A program made the position numbers and the translations under genes. Below are positions 63,481 through 64,000 of a stretch of 64,000 nucleotides of DNA, one piece after another. Each line of letters begins with the position of its first letter. The stretch's first letter is position 1. The stretch comes from Aspergillus flavus. Its lineage: Eukaryota > Ascomycota > Eurotiomycetes > Eurotiales > Aspergillaceae. The notes below the pieces were generated by a model. That model was not told the origin of the DNA, did not search any database, and saw nothing but the letters and a program-made list of their open reading frames with translations. The stretch lies in NCBI RefSeq assembly GCF_009017415.1, contig NC_092408.1, forward strand, positions 62,001 through 126,000, in the 5' to 3' direction.

Positions 63481-64000
63481 TTTTGTAGGGAGATCCTCGC
63501 AAAACGCGAGACGGCCTCCCCACTGTTCGAGCCTATCTTTTTGGCCCCACAACTCGGTTTTGGCTTATTTGAAGTGCCAAAGATTTATTACCTGGTGGGG
63601 TCGCGATGCGTCTGACCGGTCGATAGTGAACCATCTCGAGAGCTTGGAGAATTTTGTAGTTGATGCCGATATCCTGATCTCCTCCTCCAGCAGTCAGGGT
63701 TGCTGTGAGGTCCCCGCAGTCCGGAAGGAGGATCAGACTTTGGACGCATAGTTGGGCTCGCATGTATGAGTTCGCATGTATGGAGTGGTTATCATGAGTT
63801 GGGACCGAGGGCACAGTGCCAAGAGGAGGACGGGTGGACGAGAGCTGTACGCCAGCTGGATTTCCAGTTGGACCTGGACGGAGAAGATCTTTAGAGGTCT
63901 AGAATGTGCTTTGACTCATCCTTCGTTTAAAGGACATGCGGACGATCGGCCCGATAAGTCGATGAGCCACGGAATTTCATGCCGACTCGACAGATCTGGA
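63481..64000. other. Right end of window, nothing recognised
   Basis: Short frames only; possibly further decayed F-box gene sequence at its left side. Confidence 0.3.

Overview
This is nuclear DNA from a filamentous ascomycete, most likely Aspergillus or a close relative in the Eurotiales. Genes carry several short introns (about 43-75 nt) with GTATGT/GTAAGT donors and CTAAC-like branch sites. The window holds an Aspergillus-type 5S rRNA gene, fungal families (Zn2Cys6, PDR-type ABC, UstYa/DUF3328, GH62) and many decayed gene relics typical of an accessory or subtelomeric region.

Layout. 0-3 kb: one coiled-coil hypothetical gene and weak coding traces. 3.3-11.9 kb: an arabinoxylan-degradation group (GH10 endoxylanase in ten exons, GH43 xylosidase/arabinofuranosidase, GH62 arabinofuranosidase, CE1 feruloyl esterase), interrupted by two copies of a repeat with hAT-like CAGGGCTCG ends. 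12.4 kb: 5S rRNA. 13-18 kb: a broken transcription-factor gene, an intact Zn2Cys6 regulator and pieces of FAD-linked oxidoreductase. 18.5-27.2 kb: carotenoid-oxygenase-family enzyme, four-exon beta-lactamase/transesterase-fold enzyme, relics of a PLP enzyme and a sugar transporter, and a BAHD/trichothecene-type acyltransferase. 28.8-29.3 kb: a non-coding inverted-repeat element with a 25-bp perfect hairpin. 29.9-34 kb: an intronless gluzincin metallopeptidase and a histidine phosphatase. 35-40.6 kb: pseudogenes (M28 aminopeptidase, RING finger, Myb-like) carrying TGG-to-stop or CAG-to-TAG changes. 41.4-45.7 kb: full-length PDR-type ABC transporter. 46-52.3 kb: disrupted F-box gene, B3/B4-domain protein, three-exon bZIP-ankyrin protein, TPR protein.

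The centrepiece is 52.4-62.3 kb, which reads as a previously unlabelled dikaritin-type (UstYa-dependent) RiPP gene cluster. Six consecutive UstYa/DUF3328 genes lead to a secreted precursor of 252 aa with nine repeats ending in YGAWGGI(S)-KR, the Kex2-cleavable layout of ustiloxin- or asperipin-type precursors. A secreted glutaminyl-peptide cyclotransferase (M28 fold) follows. Expected logic: the precursor enters the secretory pathway, Kex2-type protease cuts after each KR, UstYa proteins oxidatively crosslink the Tyr/Trp-bearing core, and the cyclase caps an exposed N-terminal Gln/Glu as pyroglutamate. A TGCTTAC-type sequence recurs upstream of several of these genes, partly as inverted repeats. 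The bZIP-ankyrin regulator and the ABC exporter could serve the cluster, but only proximity suggests it.
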